Below, in pieces: positions 26,956 through 38,130 of a DNA stretch of 64,000 nucleotides. How positions within the stretch are numbered: the first letter of the stretch is position 1; each line of letters begins with the position of its first letter. The stretch spans positions 25,488,001 through 25,552,000 of the forward strand of contig JAFFJZ010000006.1 in assembly GCA_018340375.1 (NCBI GenBank), in the 5' to 3' direction. This stretch comes from Gonatopus flavifemur. Lineage: Eukaryota > Arthropoda > Insecta > Hymenoptera > Dryinidae. A program made the translations under genes and the position numbers. The notes under the pieces were generated by a model. That model searched no databases. It was not told the DNA's origin and saw only the letters and a program-made list of their open reading frames with translations.

Positions 26956-27001
26956 TCTATCTTTCTTTCTTGCTTGCTTCCTTCCTTCCTTCCTTCCTTC
27001 C
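26956..27001. repeat. CTTT/CTTG/CTTC tetranucleotide microsatellite
   Basis: A run of ATCTATCTTTCTTTC then TTGC then repeated TTCC units. ORFs on both strands here are readings of it. Confidence 0.85.
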
Positions 27002-27200
27002 TCATGCTCGCTTGGAAATCAATAAATACACAGCCGGAGCAGCAGCACATTCTCTGCCGTTGATTTCAGTTTTCCAACGTTACATGATTCCCAGCGTTGA
27101 TTTTATCCACGATTAAAACTTATTTTGGAATAATTATGTGCATACATCGAGTGTAGGTTCTACTCCATTATGGAATTATCGTTCATTTATCCACACTTCA

Positions 27201-27431
27201 CTCCCTAGAATTTTTAGAGTGAGATTTCACTCTTCAACCAACCAAAAGTGAGCTTATCGAAATTTCGAGTGAAATTCTCACTCTTTTAGAGTGACAGTCT
27301 AAGATTTGAGGTTAGAAACTCACACCCACTCCAATTCTAGAGTGAAGGGTGACTTGAAACGAGTGAAAATCGCCCTCGAAGCGGACTGGCTCACTTCTAA
27401 GACTTAGTGACACTCTTTCGGATTTAGAGAG
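27201..27431 (+). mobile_element. CTCTCTAAA element, intact copy (231 bp)
   Basis: It runs from CTCCCTAGAATTTTTAGAGT to GGATTTAGAGAG, flanked by CA on both sides (27199-27200, 27432-27433). Inner words are AGAGTGAGATTTCACTCT and GAGTGAAATTCTCACTC. A conserved core CTCGAAGCGGACTGGCTCAC is shared with the copies at 35718-38130 and 49460-49678. It is non-coding and serves as the reference copy for dating the nested insertion at 35.8 kb. Confidence 0.65.
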
Positions 27432-27768
27432 CATCTAGGATGAAAAGTATAAGAATTGTTTGCTCTATTTTATTCCTTTTGCGCAAAGGTATTTTCATTA
27501 TCCTCGTCAATAGAAATCAGCCCCTATAATAGATTAGTGGGGGAGAAGCATACAGGTTAGGTCAGGGGTTTTTCCTGACGATTGAAGTCGAGTCTTATCA
27601 TATGTTAACTTTTCATGTGCATAGAATGCAAAAACAGACACCTCTTATGAGTATTTCAGAAGGCAAGTGGAAGGCAAAAAAGTTTTATTCCAATTTATTT
27701 CATTTCGTACAAAGAGGATACTATTCATCGATTGATGAAGGTGAATCAATCTATTATGTTTTTTTCTT

Positions 27769-28116
27769 CACGGAGAAAAAGGAATTCGCTGTGGCAGCGG
27801 AATCTACTTTTGCTGGGTTCCTTTTGCCAGAGCAGCAAATTTTTTGCTGTGACAGCAAACTATTTGCTGTTCCAGCAATCTTGTTAGCTGGGACAGCGAA
27901 TTTTCAGCTGTGGCAGCAAAAAATGTTTGCTATTCCGTATATAATACTGAAAATTTGCTGGCAGAGCAAACATTTTTTGCTGCCACAGCTAAAAAATTGC
28001 TGTCGTAGCTAACACGATTGCTGTTATAGCAAATTTTTAGCTAGGTCAGCAAAAATTTTTGCTATCCTATATATAATACCTCGATTTGCTGCGTCAGCAA
28101 ATTTTTCCTCTCCGTG
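27769..28116. mobile_element. CACGGAGAAAAA element packed with TTTGCTG..CAGCAAA palindromes
   Basis: It runs from CACGGAGAAAAAGG to TTTTTCCTCTCCGTG, flanked by TT on both sides (27767-27768, 28117-28118). The interior is an irregular array of GCTGTGACAGCAAA-type inverted words, at least a dozen. It includes a partial internal duplication ending ATATAATAC (near 27940 and 28072). The 136-codon ORF over its left part (27602-28012) is a reading of this array and not a gene. Confidence 0.65.
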
Positions 28117-28882
28117 TTAATTTCTTCGAATCGCACAAAACATATTTCGATCATATTATGAAATTAGAATAATGCTCTTGCAATTGCAAAGTTGCATTGA
28201 ATAGGTAAATTGGGCCACCCAAAACATGCAGGTAGGGCCACTAGTTTTTCTTGTCATATAAGTATTCAAACACCATTTCGATCATCTTTGATGATCAGAA
28301 TAGTGTTTACATTGGATGTATTCTCAAGTATCCCTCAAGTAAGAAATGACTCTAGCCCCTTTATAGTTAATGTCAAGGGCCTTTTTAGTGACTAGCTTCA
28401 CTGCAAGCGCCTTAAAAGGTGCTAAACAACCGCTATAATCATTTTTACTAGGGATGGAATCAGTGATTATGATTTCATTATTCCAATGTTAAAACTATTT
28501 GAAATAAATAAATATCGGCTACAAATTCCATACCTGATGTAGAGAATGCATTTCTCTACCTTTTCAGCGAAATTTCAGAAGTGGTCCAACTTGCATGCTT
28601 ACTTTTTTTCAACCAATTTTTTCCAACTTCAGAAAATCGCTTGTATTCCGCAGTATTTCAAAGCTTTCTATCACGAAATATAGCTGAAGGTTGTCACTTT
28701 TCAGTGATATATAGATATTCATCAAATAATTTCCTGTTCTAATCTTATAAGTCAAGAACAAAGCACGGTCCAACTTGCATGCTTCTCCCCTATGTTACTA
28801 CCATTCAGCGATTTTTTCATCTTCTCATATCCAGAACATCCCTATATAGTCTTCCTTTTGCAATTCATTCGCTTATGCGAAG

Positions 28883-29018
28883 CCCTATCAAAAATGTCCG
28901 ACAGATCCTGACAAATTCCGGTCAAAATTCTGACAGGTTCTGTCGGAAATCATCATGCCTGGGACAAAAACCGGCCAAATCCTGACAGAAAATTATCTGT
29001 CGGACATTTGGAATAGGG
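28883..29018. mobile_element. CCCTATCAAAAATGTCCGAC element, 136 bp
   Basis: The left end CCCTATCAAAAATGTCCGAC and right end GTCGGACATTTGGAATAGGG are inverted repeats of about 20 bp. Flanked by AG on both sides (28881-28882, 29019-29020). Inner words are CCTGACAAATTCCGG, TTCTGACAGGTTCTGTCGG and CCGGCCAAATCCTGACAG. Non-coding. Confidence 0.6.
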
Positions 29019-29232
29019 AGAGATCGTGCAGCTAGAATTGCGCATAGAGTAGGAATTTGTGTTGCCTCACAGTTTGCTCAGTTCAGTACAGTACTTCAAA
29101 TTTATGTAGTCCAATTTTTCGAGGTGTGTTTCAGATTGTTGTTGTATAGAAATCGATACGCGATTCCAGGAAGAAACTTCCTGAGAATTCATATTCCGAG
29201 GAGAAAAATTATATGGCCAGCCACATGTTCAT

Positions 29233-29416
29233 CACAGTAAAAAGTAAAACTTAAAGTGATCCCAAATATCAGCTTAAAAATGCAGCCAAAAGTAGCGCCT
29301 ATTCCAACTGAAATTCAGTCTTCTTCATTGCTTACTTTCAGTTGGAATAGGCGCTACTTTTGGCTGCATTTTTAAGCTGATATTCGGGATTACTGTAAGT
29401 TTTACTTTTTACTGTG
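29233..29416. mobile_element. CACAGTAAAAAGT hairpin element, 184 bp
   Basis: A near-perfect inverted repeat: arms of about 80 bp (CACAGTAAAAAGTAAAACTT outermost, GCCAAAAGTAGCGCCTATTC inner) around a loop of about 20 bp. Flanked by AT on both sides (29231-29232, 29417-29418). The arms are very alike, which suggests recent movement or active gene conversion. Non-coding. Confidence 0.7.
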
Positions 29417-29426
29417 ATTATGGTCT

Positions 29427-29620
29427 CGATCGGGCAGTGATAGGACTCACCTTATCTTGGTACACCTGATCTGGTCATGATTTGGTACGCCTGATTAGGG
29501 TTAACCAGATCTGGCCCTGCTAGATTTGTAATTTGGCATGCCGTTCGTGCGTTACACTTCATATCAGAGCCTGATTTGAGACAAGGCTGTCCAGATCTGG
29601 TCCCGATCGAACACCCAATA
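29427..29620. repeat. Probable CGATCGGG-ended element with AGATCTGG words
   Basis: It begins near CTCGATCGGGCAGTG and ends near GGTCCCGATCG. The interior holds GATCTGGTCATGATTTGG, AACCAGATCTGGCCC and CCAGATCTGG. It is related in style to the TGATCAGG cluster at 34.2-35.6 kb. The short terminal match makes the ends uncertain. Confidence 0.35.
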
Positions 29621-29639
29621 TGAATTCTGCCGCTGAGTC

Positions 29640-32600
29640 CCCTTAGAGATGCTCTAACCGTCGTACAAAGATGTACAACCGTCTCTATATTCAGAGATCC
29701 GTTCCAATACGGTTATAGATCATTTTCAGTTAAACTACAAACGAATCTCAAAATTCTTGTCTTTCGATTTCATTTGACGAAGGAATTCTTTTTTCACAGT
29801 TCACCTATTTGTTAATTTTACATCGCATGCGTTCAATATTACACAACACGTTTTCAATGAATATCGCGAATGCATTAATTCGTTCCATAACCAATCATTC
29901 GCATATATATTTATTTTCTTCAATAACAATGAAAACTCGTTAAACAGTGGAATAAAAGAGAACCGATAAACGATAATAAGTAATTAAATGCCCCCTTTTA
30001 CAAGTAATTCTAATACCCCATATCAGCAAGCTACTTATCATTATTTTTATCAACATCTTATCGCAAATAGCAAATTGTTATGAGATGTTTGCATAACACA
30101 GTACCACAACGATGATGATGATGATGATGATGATGATGCATAAAAAAAGAACTTGCTTCCGCTTGGAATTGGAAGAACGAACGCGATGTGAGTATTCTTT
30201 TTTTTTTCTTTTTTAATTCTTCTTCTAAACGGAGAAGAATTTATACTCTTTCTGCACTATTGAAAATTAAACGAGTCCGTTCACTTTTTTCCTCTTATCT
30301 CTCGAGGAATTTATCTCCTCGCAACTGGAATGAACCATTCGGTATGCTTACTCTTTGAATAATCAGGAATTATATCACTCTGTACTACTACTTCTACTGT
30401 CATTGCTGCTGCTGCTGCTGCGGCCGCGATTATTGCTACTACTATTGCTGTTATATAATCGTCTCCGAAGTCAATAGAACTGAAAAAAGATAAATGACCA
30501 ATTTTTCAATCCGTTTATTTTCATTTTATGTCTCTCGCGTTTCAATGGTTGTTCTTCATTCATCGTTGATTGTTCGTGCGTACATTTATATCAGAAGACA
30601 GGTTTTATTATAATTACATATTACATAGCTTTTAATTTTTACAAGTAACAAAATATTCTTTGATTCGACTATTCTTGTTCCGTATGGAGCAAGATGGAGA
30701 GGTTCCATCGTTATTCGAATACATTGAACATATTAAAATTTAATGAATTCTTACTGCGCGGTGAGTCGAAGAGAGACTCGCCGACTGGAAGAGTATGAAT
30801 ACTTGTTCGGTTGTATCTCGTATCATTCTTAAACAAGTTTCCTAGTTTTACTAGCAACTCGTTGTAAGGTCAGGACTTTGTAATGCGTTTGAAGCGTGAA
30901 AGTATTTCAAACACGATGCTTCACGCGAATGTTATGAATAAGTATTTGTACTTGGCTGTTTTCTCCATTGGTTTAATGAACAGGAAGAATCTTGAATTGA
31001 CTTGAAACAGTTTAAAGTTGATCCAAATGAAATGAGAATAACACGTCCAACGAGTCTGTTATCGAAATAAATCACAGCAGAGAGGTATTAAGAATTCTTG
31101 GTAATGTATTTAATTGCGACGACGTTACGATTCAAGTTTTAATACTTCAATATGATTCTCCATCCATGGAGAATTCCATCCAATTGACGATGAAATTTGA
31201 TTTCCTTTGACGCACTGACAAGTCGATGTTTATTCGTTGAAAGTTAATTCAACTCCCTGCATGAGCATAGATGACGTGATCAAGTGGCTTAGGATATCCA
31301 TCCTGATACCACACATATCGTACCGAAGATAAATCAATTTGAAAATAAAGAGAGAAATTCAATTTTCGAATTTCCCTACGAAATGACGAGTTTAATTTAT
31401 TCTTCGTCATGAGATACATACACGACGTTCGTTCCGATGACATGTAAATGAATGATGAAAGAAAAACAACGTTATCGAAGATTTGCATGAGGTTTGATAA
31501 ATATTAAAATCAGTAATTGAATGGCTCATTCTCTTATTTTTTCACGTCAGAATTTATATTACGATGAAGAACTGAATCGATATAATCGAATAGAAGAGTC
31601 GTAAAAATCGTTACACCAAACTGCCATCATTCTCACGTTTCGTGCAAGCGTATTAAAATCCACCAAAGATTTTATGTACGGAATTCGAGCAGCTATTCTT
31701 GAAAAGTTGAGAGACCCAAGCTATCAGACACATTCACTTGACCTAGATAATAGAAATCAATGAAACTAACGCTCAGGCTACATTGACATTCCTGATATCA
31801 GAGATTACCTCGAGACTGTGTCTGATCGTCGGAATAGCAAGTACTTCGATTTTAATCTATCATATCACTGCTGATTGTATGTTATCGAATACTCAGATTT
31901 TCATGAATTCGAACATTTATCAATCTTGATAATACTTCGAAGAGAACAGGGTTGTAGGATTCAATATTCCTTTTTTCGGTTAAAACAAACAGGTATATTG
32001 TAAAATACGATCAAGGAGTTTCTATGGATTCTCGCGTTTTGTTGAGACGGGTGAGGTTAGAGAAGTTTCTTTCAGACATTTGTCCCTGAGATTTCATTGT
32101 AGCCTAAGGCCAGAGTCTGCCTTGAATGAAAGAGCAACGTTGATGTCATCCAATGAACGGACTTAAGGGTAACACGAGGGTGAAGTGATCAAATCCACTG
32201 ACTTTTATCTCGTCTTACATTCATTTCAATAAATAATGTTCTCTTTTCCCCAAGCTGTGTACATTCTTGATTATTTACAGAATCAAATCCAGCAATTTGA
32301 ATTCTCAATAGACTTTTCTACTTCGAGAACTCAAGGAAATGTTAACTCCCCGAAATTTCTCAATTTCGATAGTAAATTATTGAACCTTTACTCTCCCTCT
32401 CTTGGATTTTATTCCAATATACATTCACAATCAATTAATGGGATATAAACAAATTTTCTACTCGCGAAACTCACCCCAAATTACTCTTGAGACGATGATG
32501 TTCCTTAATTCCATAAGATTTTCGGGCGGTACGGATAATACCGTGTAATAAATGAGTTAGAAGAGTTGTTCCGAAGGGGAAAGTTTCCTACACCTCAAAT

Positions 32601-33894
32601 TGATCAGTATCGATAATAACGAGGGAGGATAGTGAAAGTAAAAAACGAGCGATTCAAGTTATATACTTTCATATTCGATTTTCCGGAGATTGATGATTCA
32701 GAGTGAATTTTCAAGTATATTCGTGAATTCAAACTAGTTCCTACACGGAGAAGAACAAAATTTTCTGGAAATTTTAAATCAAACAGAAGTCACAAACCGC
32801 GCCTGATCCACCCGCTTAACCCCATCCCTATACAAGCTATTTAAATACGCAAACTTGAGAACAAAAGATAAGATACACTCGTCGCGTATATATCAAGAAA
32901 TTTTATTGATAATCATAAATATTCTCAAGACACTCGCCATCACGGAAAGTATACATACTTGGGGATCACCGGCGAAACGAGATCAGGTTCACGAAGGTTC
33001 AGGCTTTTGAGACCGCAGAATATATTTCACCAACAGCTGTAGAACGGAGGATCAATAAACCCAATCCACACCTTCGACCAAAATCCTGGCTACGCTACTG
33101 TGTACGGGGTAGTCACCGGCATATAGCACCGAACGGAACATTCTTTCAAGGACACGATAAAATATATAGAAAAAGAAAGTTTGGAGGACGGACAGAACAA
33201 TAACGTTGACTGCTTCCCTTCTAATTCTCCCAAATCCAACAAACGAGAGAATAACGGACATAGAAAATCGATCGACTCTAATATTTTTTCCCCTCTCTTA
33301 TTTTTATGAGTCCAGAAATAAAAGATAAAACTAACTACATATATATATATATATATATGTGATTGTGCAAAAATAGCAACCCTATCTCAATTTCGTTCCA
33401 TTCTTTCAGTCTTTTTTTTTTTTACTTTTCAACTTCAACGTAATATCTCTTGCAAGGAACAATGTAGTTTAATTAACCAAAGAATTTCAAAGTTCTCATT
33501 TAATAATCCAATGATGTTATTTGATTCGTGTCGAATGGAATTTAATTTAGATTATGATTCCCGGATTCTCGATAACATCTTGAAATATTTCACATACTTC
33601 TAGATCAAAATTCTAAGTGTAAGTAATTCTTCGTTATACGTGACGTGTAATAAAGTTGTGTGCGAGAAATATCACTCGATATTGTTGAATTTGACTTGGA
33701 GTACTTCGGGGTTTTGTTCCTCTGATTTTTTCTCATCATTTTCGAAATATTTTCAAGGTTCTTTGAATGTATAGTTTTTCAAGGATCCAGGTTCGTTGCA
33801 CTGCGGAAGGTGAAGCGACATGAATCATAAGTGAACATGAAAATGAAATATAATTTAATTCGTATGGAAGTATGTGTTTACTTTTTCATTGCAG
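29640..33894. other. Non-coding; microsatellites only
   Basis: GAT repeat at 30111-30138; GCT repeat at 30404-30421, ending in GCGGCCGC; TA repeat at about 33337-33359. The complement of AGTAGCGTAGCCAGGATTT at 33088-33108 is a phrase I associate with transposon edges. A lone CACGGAGAAGAAC end lies at 32744. The 69-codon minus-strand ORF at 33052-33261 covers that area and is probably not a gene. Confidence 0.45.
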
Positions 33895-34111
33895 ACAGCA
33901 GCTACGTCGAGTACGCTTTTTGTGACACAAATTCATAAAATTCAACACAAATTTTCTCGATGGAAAATGAAAATTCTATCTCAGACAAAGTCGGTGCTGT
34001 ATAGATTTTGGAGATGTCAATGTTCTGGAAAGCTCCAGACGCTTCAAAGGGGGTGGCTTCGCGGAGAACATTGGGGACAAGCGCTGTTTGTGGATTTTTC
34101 ATTTAAAAAAG
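33895..34111 (+). other. Exon-like block with good splice sites, unrecognised
   Basis: It is preceded by TTTACTTTTTCATTGCAG, a strong 3' splice site with a pyrimidine tract, and followed by AAAAAAG|GTAAAT, a good donor. It spans 217 bp and is richer in G+C than its flanks. One plus frame is open throughout (it includes RWKMKILSQTKSVLYRF). The minus strand also has an open frame with more protein-like wording (33902-34102). No domain was recognised. It could be an exon of a long non-coding RNA, an exon of an unseen gene, or a decayed transposon piece. Confidence 0.25.
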
Positions 34112-34195
34112 GTAAATATTCGTTATATATTTTTGCAATTGCAACCAATATGAAAGTGTTTCTAAAAATTCTCGAGTAGAAATTTTGATATGGAA

Positions 34196-35660
34196 AATAT
34201 CAGGTCCAGATCAGGGATGCCTGATTTCTGTTCAACGCGTGACTTGAGTATCTGATAAGGCTCTGACAAAAATATAACGCAGGGAAAAGACCCCGACTGG
34301 AAATTGTCATCGGGTTGACCCAACATATGATAAGGACCTAACAAGGTCATCCGAAATGAGGCATACCTGCTACAGTCCTGATCAGGATTAGGTGTGGATG
34401 CCCCACGTATAAATAAGCTCATTTGTTCCTAGTCAGGATTTCCTCAGATTATCCTAAACGGCTGAAGTGGGTTCTCCTCGCTGTATCCTCATTGGGACCT
34501 CGTTAGTTCATCCTCAGATCATGAAGATAGTTTAATAAACTGAATAAAAAAATGTACAGTCTTGATTGTAGACTGTACACTCTTTGATTCAACACATTTT
34601 CCTCAAATTAGAAGGTAAATCTCGAAGGATTCTCAACTGCCTTGCTGAAAATAGCCCTTCCTCCAAATTGGACCATCAAAGGCCCTAACTTGACCCAGAT
34701 CGCGCCAAGTTGGCCCAAAGCAGGGCCTGAGAAGACAAAATGTCACGTATCTAGCTGAGTGTGCCTATTTTTAAATTCAATCTGTTTATTCCAAATACAT
34801 TACCTACTTCTCAACACTGTTGACTATTTTGTTCCATCTATCCCTAACGTATTGAAACCAAATTTTATCGAATCAATTCACTGATGTTCAATCTGTTTGA
34901 TGTCTCTTTAATCTTTTGATTTTGCTTTGGATTTCCTGTTCATATCCTAATTTCGAGTTATTTTGGAGGTTTCTGTATGGAATTCCTCATGAAAGCCCGA
35001 TTAGTCTCTCCTGATGAGGTCCTTATAATAGTGAAGCGTGACATGACTTGTCAGGTCCTGATAAGGTTGCTGGATCAAGGTTTGCCTGATCAGGTCCATG
35101 GGGTGAATTTCCAGTCGGGACAAGGTACTGATCGGGAAAACCAAACGTTTTTCTCAATCAGGACCTGATCCGGGTGGTAGCGGAATTCCCAATCACGACC
35201 CCATCTAAGCTATATTCTAGAATTCGATTTGATTTTCATGGAATTCACTTTTCATACAATTTTTTGAAACTCCCCAAACAGAAGAAATTCTACTGATGAT
35301 CCAAATAGACCTCAGTTGAACATTTCAAAAAGACAGATAAATTTCTGATGAGTCCTGTGAAAATTCTGAATGATTTGATATACATTCATCGTTCTGAATT
35401 CATCAGGTCCTGATTCGGCTGTCTTGTCGGTTATCACATGATTGAAATACGAATGAGCCAAGGCAATCCTGATCAGGTCCTGGTAGGAATACTTGAGTCT
35501 GAGTTACCTGTCAACAACCGTGCGTTACATTGTTGTAAGGTCCTAAACAGGATGCCATGTCAGGACCTGATAAGGTAATTTGAAGTTTTCCTTAATTAGG
35601 GGTTCTCTATTGCAGCCTTACGAGGGCCATGCTTCTAATATATTATAGGGAATTCCCTGT
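34196..35660. repeat. TGATCAGGTCCTGATAAGG palindromic-word cluster
   Basis: Three dense patches (about 34196-34440, 34976-35200 and 35398-35580) are built from variants of CCTGATCAGGTCCTGATAAG and CAGGACCTGATC. GGAATTCC(C) strings near 34979, 35174 and 35650 may be element ends but cannot be paired with confidence. ORFs over it (34162-34422, 34977-35168) are readings of these words. Probably two or three degenerate short elements side by side. Confidence 0.5.
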
Positions 35661-36003
35661 CACGCGCGCCACAGCAGGAATGTGACTTATATAGAATTTA
35701 CATCAATTTTTCATGCACTCTCTAAAATTGTTAGAGTGGTATTTCACTCTTTAGCCAGCCAAAAGTGAGCCTGTTGAAATTTTGAGTAAAATCCCACTCT
35801 TTTAGAGCAATAATCCTAGGTTTGAGGTTATAAACTGACAGCCATTCAGGGCACATCATGAGGGCATACATTCTTACAACTAAAAGCTCAATTCTGAAAG
35901 AAAACGATGAGTTCTGCAACGTAAAACGGTTAGTTCTCAAAAAATGACCTAATTTTTAGTGAAATTTTTTCCTTTTTCTTCTTTTTAATAGAGTATCCAA
36001 TAT

Positions 36004-37594
36004 TAGGGTGCTTTTTTTCGACTTTTTTTTTTTTCTCACTCCCATATCGTAATTCTGTGGAGAATGGCTAAAAAAAAATTCCCTCAAAATTTGAGCCCTT
36101 AATATTGACATTAAGTACTCGACCAAGGGCCTACAATGATTTCCTGTTTAACCCGTTTCGGAAGAAAATGCCACTCTCGACACACCTTTCTTTATCGGCT
36201 CGTAACGGATACTATTTGCGTCTGAAAAATTAAGAAAATACATATTCTTATAGTTGAAGATGTGCTCTTTCTGAAAATATCCATAAAATTCTTCTAAAAA
36301 ATTGTTGATCATGAAAAAAAGTAGTTGAAAACCAAAAAAAGATGATTTTTCGACAACTGTATTTTTTAAAATTGAATTTTCAAGAGATTTCCTGTCCACG
36401 ACGACCCTGAAATCTCGATAACCGGCGGAATGAATGTTTGGACTCCAATAATATGTGGTTTGGAGATCGATCCATCGCTCTCATGCATTCAAAATCGCGC
36501 GGAAACTGTAAAATTCTCGCGAAATTGTTTAAGAGCAGGTATACAGAGGTACGACTTCTGAGAAAATAACAGATTTTCATTTATGTTTCCACGAATGCTT
36601 TGATTTTGGTGCCAGAATAACATTTTTATGGGGAAGGAGCTCAGAAAAGCTCACAAAGAACCCACAAACAGCACCTAAATAGTACTTAAGTCGGAGGATT
36701 GAGGAAACGACTCACTTTTTCTTGTTCTGTATGAATACCATCATTTTGATGCCAAAATCACACTCCATCGGGACGAGCTCAGAAAAGTTCATAAAGACAC
36801 CACAAAGAACACCCAAATAGTACTGACGTTAGGGTTTTGAGAGAACGATTGATTTTCTCCTACTCTCCTCCACGAATGCGATCATCTTGATGCCAAAACA
36901 ACATTCAGAGGAGGGGGTCTCAAAAAAGTTCACAAAGAACCCACAAACAGCAGCCAAATAGTACTTACATCGAGGGCTTGAGGAAACGACTGATTTTCTC
37001 GTTCTTCTCTGCACGAATGCCATCATTCTGATGCTCAGATAACATCCAAATGGGGGGAGCTGGGGAAATTTTATCAAGGAGTCACAAACCAAAGTTATGT
37101 TGAGACCGAAATGAACGCACACGTGGAAGACTGAGTGTGAAAATTGACGTTCTCCCAGTACTTGAACGTAAGTGTTATTTGGATTTTATTTGTGGGTTCT
37201 TTGTGAACTTTCCTGAGCCTCTTGAAGTTCCAGGGTCGTCGAAAAATCATTTCTTTTTGTTTTCAACTACTTTTTCTCATAATTAACAATTTTTTAGAGC
37301 AATTTCATCCACACTTTCGGAAGGAGCAGCGCATCTCAAACTATCAAAATATGTCCCCTTTGACTTTCTCAGACGTGAATAATATTGGTTATGAGCCGGT
37401 AAAGGAAGGTGTGTCGAGAGTGGCATTTTCTTCCGAAACGGGTTAAACATGAAATCATTGTAGGCCAATGTTGGTCGAGTACTTAATGTCAATATTAAAG
37501 GCTCAAATTTTGAGGGAATTTTTTTTTAGCCATTCCCCACAGAATCACGATATGGGAGTAAGAAAAAAAAATAGTCGAAAAAAAAAGCACCCTA
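36004..37594. mobile_element. Mutator-like foldback element with long inverted arms
   Basis: Outer ends are TAGGGTGC and GCACCCTA. The inverted arms run 36004 to about 36420 and about 37212 to 37594, highly similar over roughly 0.4 kb. It is flanked by a perfect 9-bp direct repeat ATCCAATAT (35995-36003, 37595-37603); 9 bp is the hallmark length for Mutator-like elements. The centre holds tandem repeats. Each arm has an outward-reading ORF of 74-83 codons ending GVSRVAFSSETG (minus 36148-36399; plus 37222-37446). These are similar because the arms are. No transposase. Confidence 0.8.
36590..37075. repeat. Tandem repeat, period about 140 bp, about 3.5 copies
   Basis: Units are anchored at the GATGCC-type word near 36608, 36748, 36889 and 37030, a spacing of 140-141 bp. 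Each carries AAAGTTCACAAAGAACCCAC-like and CAAATAGTACT words. A partial unit in inverted orientation lies at about 37165-37215. It is the interior of the Mutator-like foldback element. Confidence 0.75.
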
Positions 37595-38130
37595 ATCCAA
37601 TATTGCTCTCCCTGGTTAAACGAACCGATTGATTCTCGCCAAATCTAATTGAATCTTGCACAATGTTCTAACCAAACCCTATTCAACCATCTTCAATGAG
37701 ATTCAATCAGGTCAGTGTATTTTTTCAATGTAATTTGGATTGAACCTTGCACAATTGTCTGACTAAATTCCATTGAATTTGATTTCGTCAGATGATATGA
37801 ATTTTTTCAACAAGGGCTGTTACAGAATGAACCTTTCGCCTCATATCAAGGGGTATAGTGAGTCCAGAAGCGATATTAAGTCTAAAAAAAAATAAGGCTT
37901 CATGCCAAAAGTAAAATTAAGTACTTGTTCTTGTGTTTTTTTTAGAAATCAAGTGTTCAGCGTTTCGGTTAGTTCTTAAGTTTTCTTAGAATATTCCCTG
38001 CAGCCACTCCAACTCTAGAGTGAATTTTTCAGTCCAAAAGAGTGGGAGTCCACTCGAAGCGGACTGGCACACTTTTGAAATTCAGTGGAGCGGAACGAGG
38101 GATTCTTCACTCTTCCAGAATTCTAGAGAG

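Larger units (their letters stand above)
35847..38000. mobile_element. hAT-like non-autonomous element (itself interrupted)
   Basis: It begins CAGGG and ends CCCTG, the usual hAT terminal pentamer. It is flanked by 8-bp direct repeats CAGCCATT (35839-35846) and CAGCCACT (38001-38008), 7 of 8 identical; 8 bp is the hAT duplication length. The element's own sequence is about 0.55 kb (35847-36003 plus 37604-38000). Both ends carry a CGGTTAGTTCT block in the same orientation. No transposase remains. The terminal match beyond 5 bp is poor, so the assignment rests mainly on duplication length and the clean host junction. Confidence 0.65.
35718..38130 (+). mobile_element. CTCTCTAAA element split by nested insertions
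   Basis: The left half (35718-35846) starts CTCTCTAAAATTGTTAGAGT. The right half (38009-38130) contains CTCGAAGCGGACTGGCACAC and ends CCAGAATTCTAGAGAG. CA flanks both outer ends (35716-35717, 38131-38132). Joined, the halves give a continuous copy of about 250 bp that aligns with the intact copy at 27201-27431 through the break point (AAACTSACASCCACTCCAA in both). The 2.15 kb between them is a later insertion. Confidence 0.8.

Noticed and set aside
27602..28012. 136-codon ORF
   Set aside because: Its second half is a translation of the GCTG..CAGC palindrome array; no domain.
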